Shown here piece after piece: positions 32,926 through 33,633 of a stretch of DNA of 33,633 bases; the stretch's first letter is position 1, and each line of letters begins with the position of its first letter. The translations under genes were made by a program, and so were the position numbers. The notes under the pieces are model-generated. The model saw only the letters and a list, made by a program, of their open reading frames with translations, had not been told where the DNA came from and made no database searches. The stretch is from CAZTVN01 sp964617145 (GTDB lineage: Bacteria > Patescibacteriota > Gracilibacteria > UBA1369 > JACRIC01), in the NCBI GenBank assembly GCA_964617145.1, contig CAZTVN010000004.1, forward strand, positions 1-33,633. Reading direction: 5' to 3'.

Positions 32926-32960
32926 GCGATTGTTCGGTTCCACTCTATTTAAGGATCTCC

Positions 32961-33632
32961 TTACATTGTCGATGAATCCAATACCGCCTTTAAACGTCTT
33001 GCTAAAATATTTATCGCTGTTTCTGTCGATTCTCCTTGGATCTCTGCGGCGGTTCCAATATTTATTCTACTTGATTTTGGCATCACTACCATTACGTCTT
33101 TACCTATTTTTTCATCTCTTCTTGGGATAGTTAATTTTTCTACTTGATCTTCGGTTAAGCCTAACATAGCGAATAGTCCTCTTCCGCTTCTTAATCTTTC
33201 TTGTAATTTTCTTTGTTTATCAGGCAGACCATCTGCTAAAAGATCTCTTCTCTTTAAAAGATCTCTCCTTATTTTTCCAACTTCTTTGGCAAATCCTTCT
33301 CTTAAATCAGGATTTCCTAATATTCTTGCTGTTAATCTCTGAGGTCCTCCAGGTGGACAAGTCCATGTCGGCCGTGCTACATCGATTTCTGAGCGAGTCT
33401 GCAAAATTCTTGCCGTAGCGGGATTGTGATTCACCATGAACATAAATCCGTCTCGATCATCGTATTCTGACAAATTTTTTGAAAATGAGTAAGAAACCAT
33501 CACCATTACTCCTTTTTCTGCTAAGCGGCGTATTAAAAGACTATCTTGCTCAAATCCGTCTCCGAAACCCTGATAGGCTGAGTCGACAAATACTATTGCA
33601 TTATAATATTTCGCTAAAGCCACAAAATCTTC
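32961..33632 (-). CDS. AspC/TyrB-type aminotransferase, C-terminal part (cut by window edge)
   Basis: A PLP-dependent class I aminotransferase of the aspartate/aromatic subgroup. About 224 residues are visible and the frame runs off the window; a GTG at 33623 is internal. FVDSAYQGFGDGFEQDS matches the AspC/TyrB block that holds the PLP-binding Asp and Tyr. SYSFSKNLSEYDDRDG holds the PLP lysine, and the following helices and GRGLFAMLGLTEDQVEKL match the C-terminal domain, including the G-x-F-x-x-x-GL segment. Substrate could be aspartate, aromatic or branched-chain keto acids. It lies upstream of leu on the same strand but is separated by the leu promoter, so it is probably a distinct unit. 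Confidence 0.85.
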   Translation of the reverse strand, partial: EDFVALAKYYNAIVFVDSAYQGFGDGFEQDSLLIRRLAEKGVMVMVSYSFSKNLSEYDDRDGFMFMVNHNPATARILQTRSEIDVARPTWTCPPGGPQRLTARILGNPDLREGFAKEVGKIRRDLLKRRDLLADGLPDKQRKLQERLRSGRGLFAMLGLTEDQVEKLTIPRRDEKIGKDVMVVMPKSSRINIGTAAEIQGESTETAINILARRLKAVLDSSTM

Positions 33633-33633
33633 T

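Noticed and set aside
32753..32960. T-box riboswitch in the leu leader
   Set aside because: No conserved T-box sequence or specifier-stem architecture is seen. The Leu-rich frame and overlapping stems fit a ribosome-mediated attenuator better.
1..33633. Alternative genetic code (UGA as glycine) as in Gracilibacteria
   Set aside because: Full-length genes have no in-frame TGA, and dcd and leuC end naturally at TGA (leuC in an ATGA overlap with leuD).

Overview
This 33.6 kb window is a gene-dense, AT-rich bacterial chromosome segment. The content points to a Candidate Phyla Radiation (Patescibacteria) lineage, most likely Peregrinibacteria-like. It has a DUF4012 surface protein, a large Cys-rich protein of a type I recall from CPR genomes, and an HNH-endonuclease type I recall from the same group. 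Hypothetical proteins are numerous and Shine-Dalgarno sequences are sparse. UGA acts as a normal stop (dcd, leuC), so the UGA-glycine code of Gracilibacteria/Absconditabacteria is not used. The taxonomic call is inference. With SUF, NadA, IspG, SodA and a complete leu operon, the metabolism is richer than in most CPR.

Layout: (1) 1-6.4 kb holds a DUF4012 membrane protein cut by the window edge, convergent with an overlapping mutS-mutL pair. (2) 6.4-9.0 kb, minus strand, holds two unrecognised proteins with simple-sequence repeats around dcd and a stand-alone NIF3-insert-like domain. (3) 9.0-10.5 kb holds a 0.5 kb non-coding stretch with a near-perfect palindrome, then an HNH-endonuclease-type gene split into two frames. 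(4) 10.7-17.4 kb holds nadA facing a complete SUF operon (rrf2-sufC-sufB-sufD-sufS-sufU-sufT). (5) 17.5-24.0 kb holds a Fic protein with a large inverted repeat at its start, a hypothetical protein, exonuclease III, an EamA transporter, leucyl aminopeptidase, a Mn-type superoxide dismutase and a divergent IscU-like protein. (6) 24.1-28.0 kb, minus strand, holds ispG, the Cys-rich protein behind a 35-bp tandem duplication, and a vapBC-type toxin-antitoxin pair. (7) 28.0-32.9 kb, minus strand, holds leuC-leuD-leuB-leuA. (8) The right edge cuts an AspC/TyrB-type aminotransferase.

How the genes fit together: the SUF operon builds Fe-S clusters, and three of its expected clients (NadA, IspG, LeuC) lie within about 20 kb, as do SodA and a second IscU-fold protein.

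The most striking element is the leader of the leu operon. A consensus promoter (TTGACA-17-TAAAAT) is followed almost at once by a 19-codon leader peptide, MKKRIITISSQNLPLLLGA, with four Leu codons near its end. Three mutually exclusive RNA pairings follow (1:2, 2:3 antiterminator, 3:4 intrinsic terminator), and the U-tract ends about 5 nt before the leuC start codon. This is a textbook-geometry transcriptional attenuator. I know of such leucine attenuators from Proteobacteria and Actinobacteria, but not from CPR bacteria.
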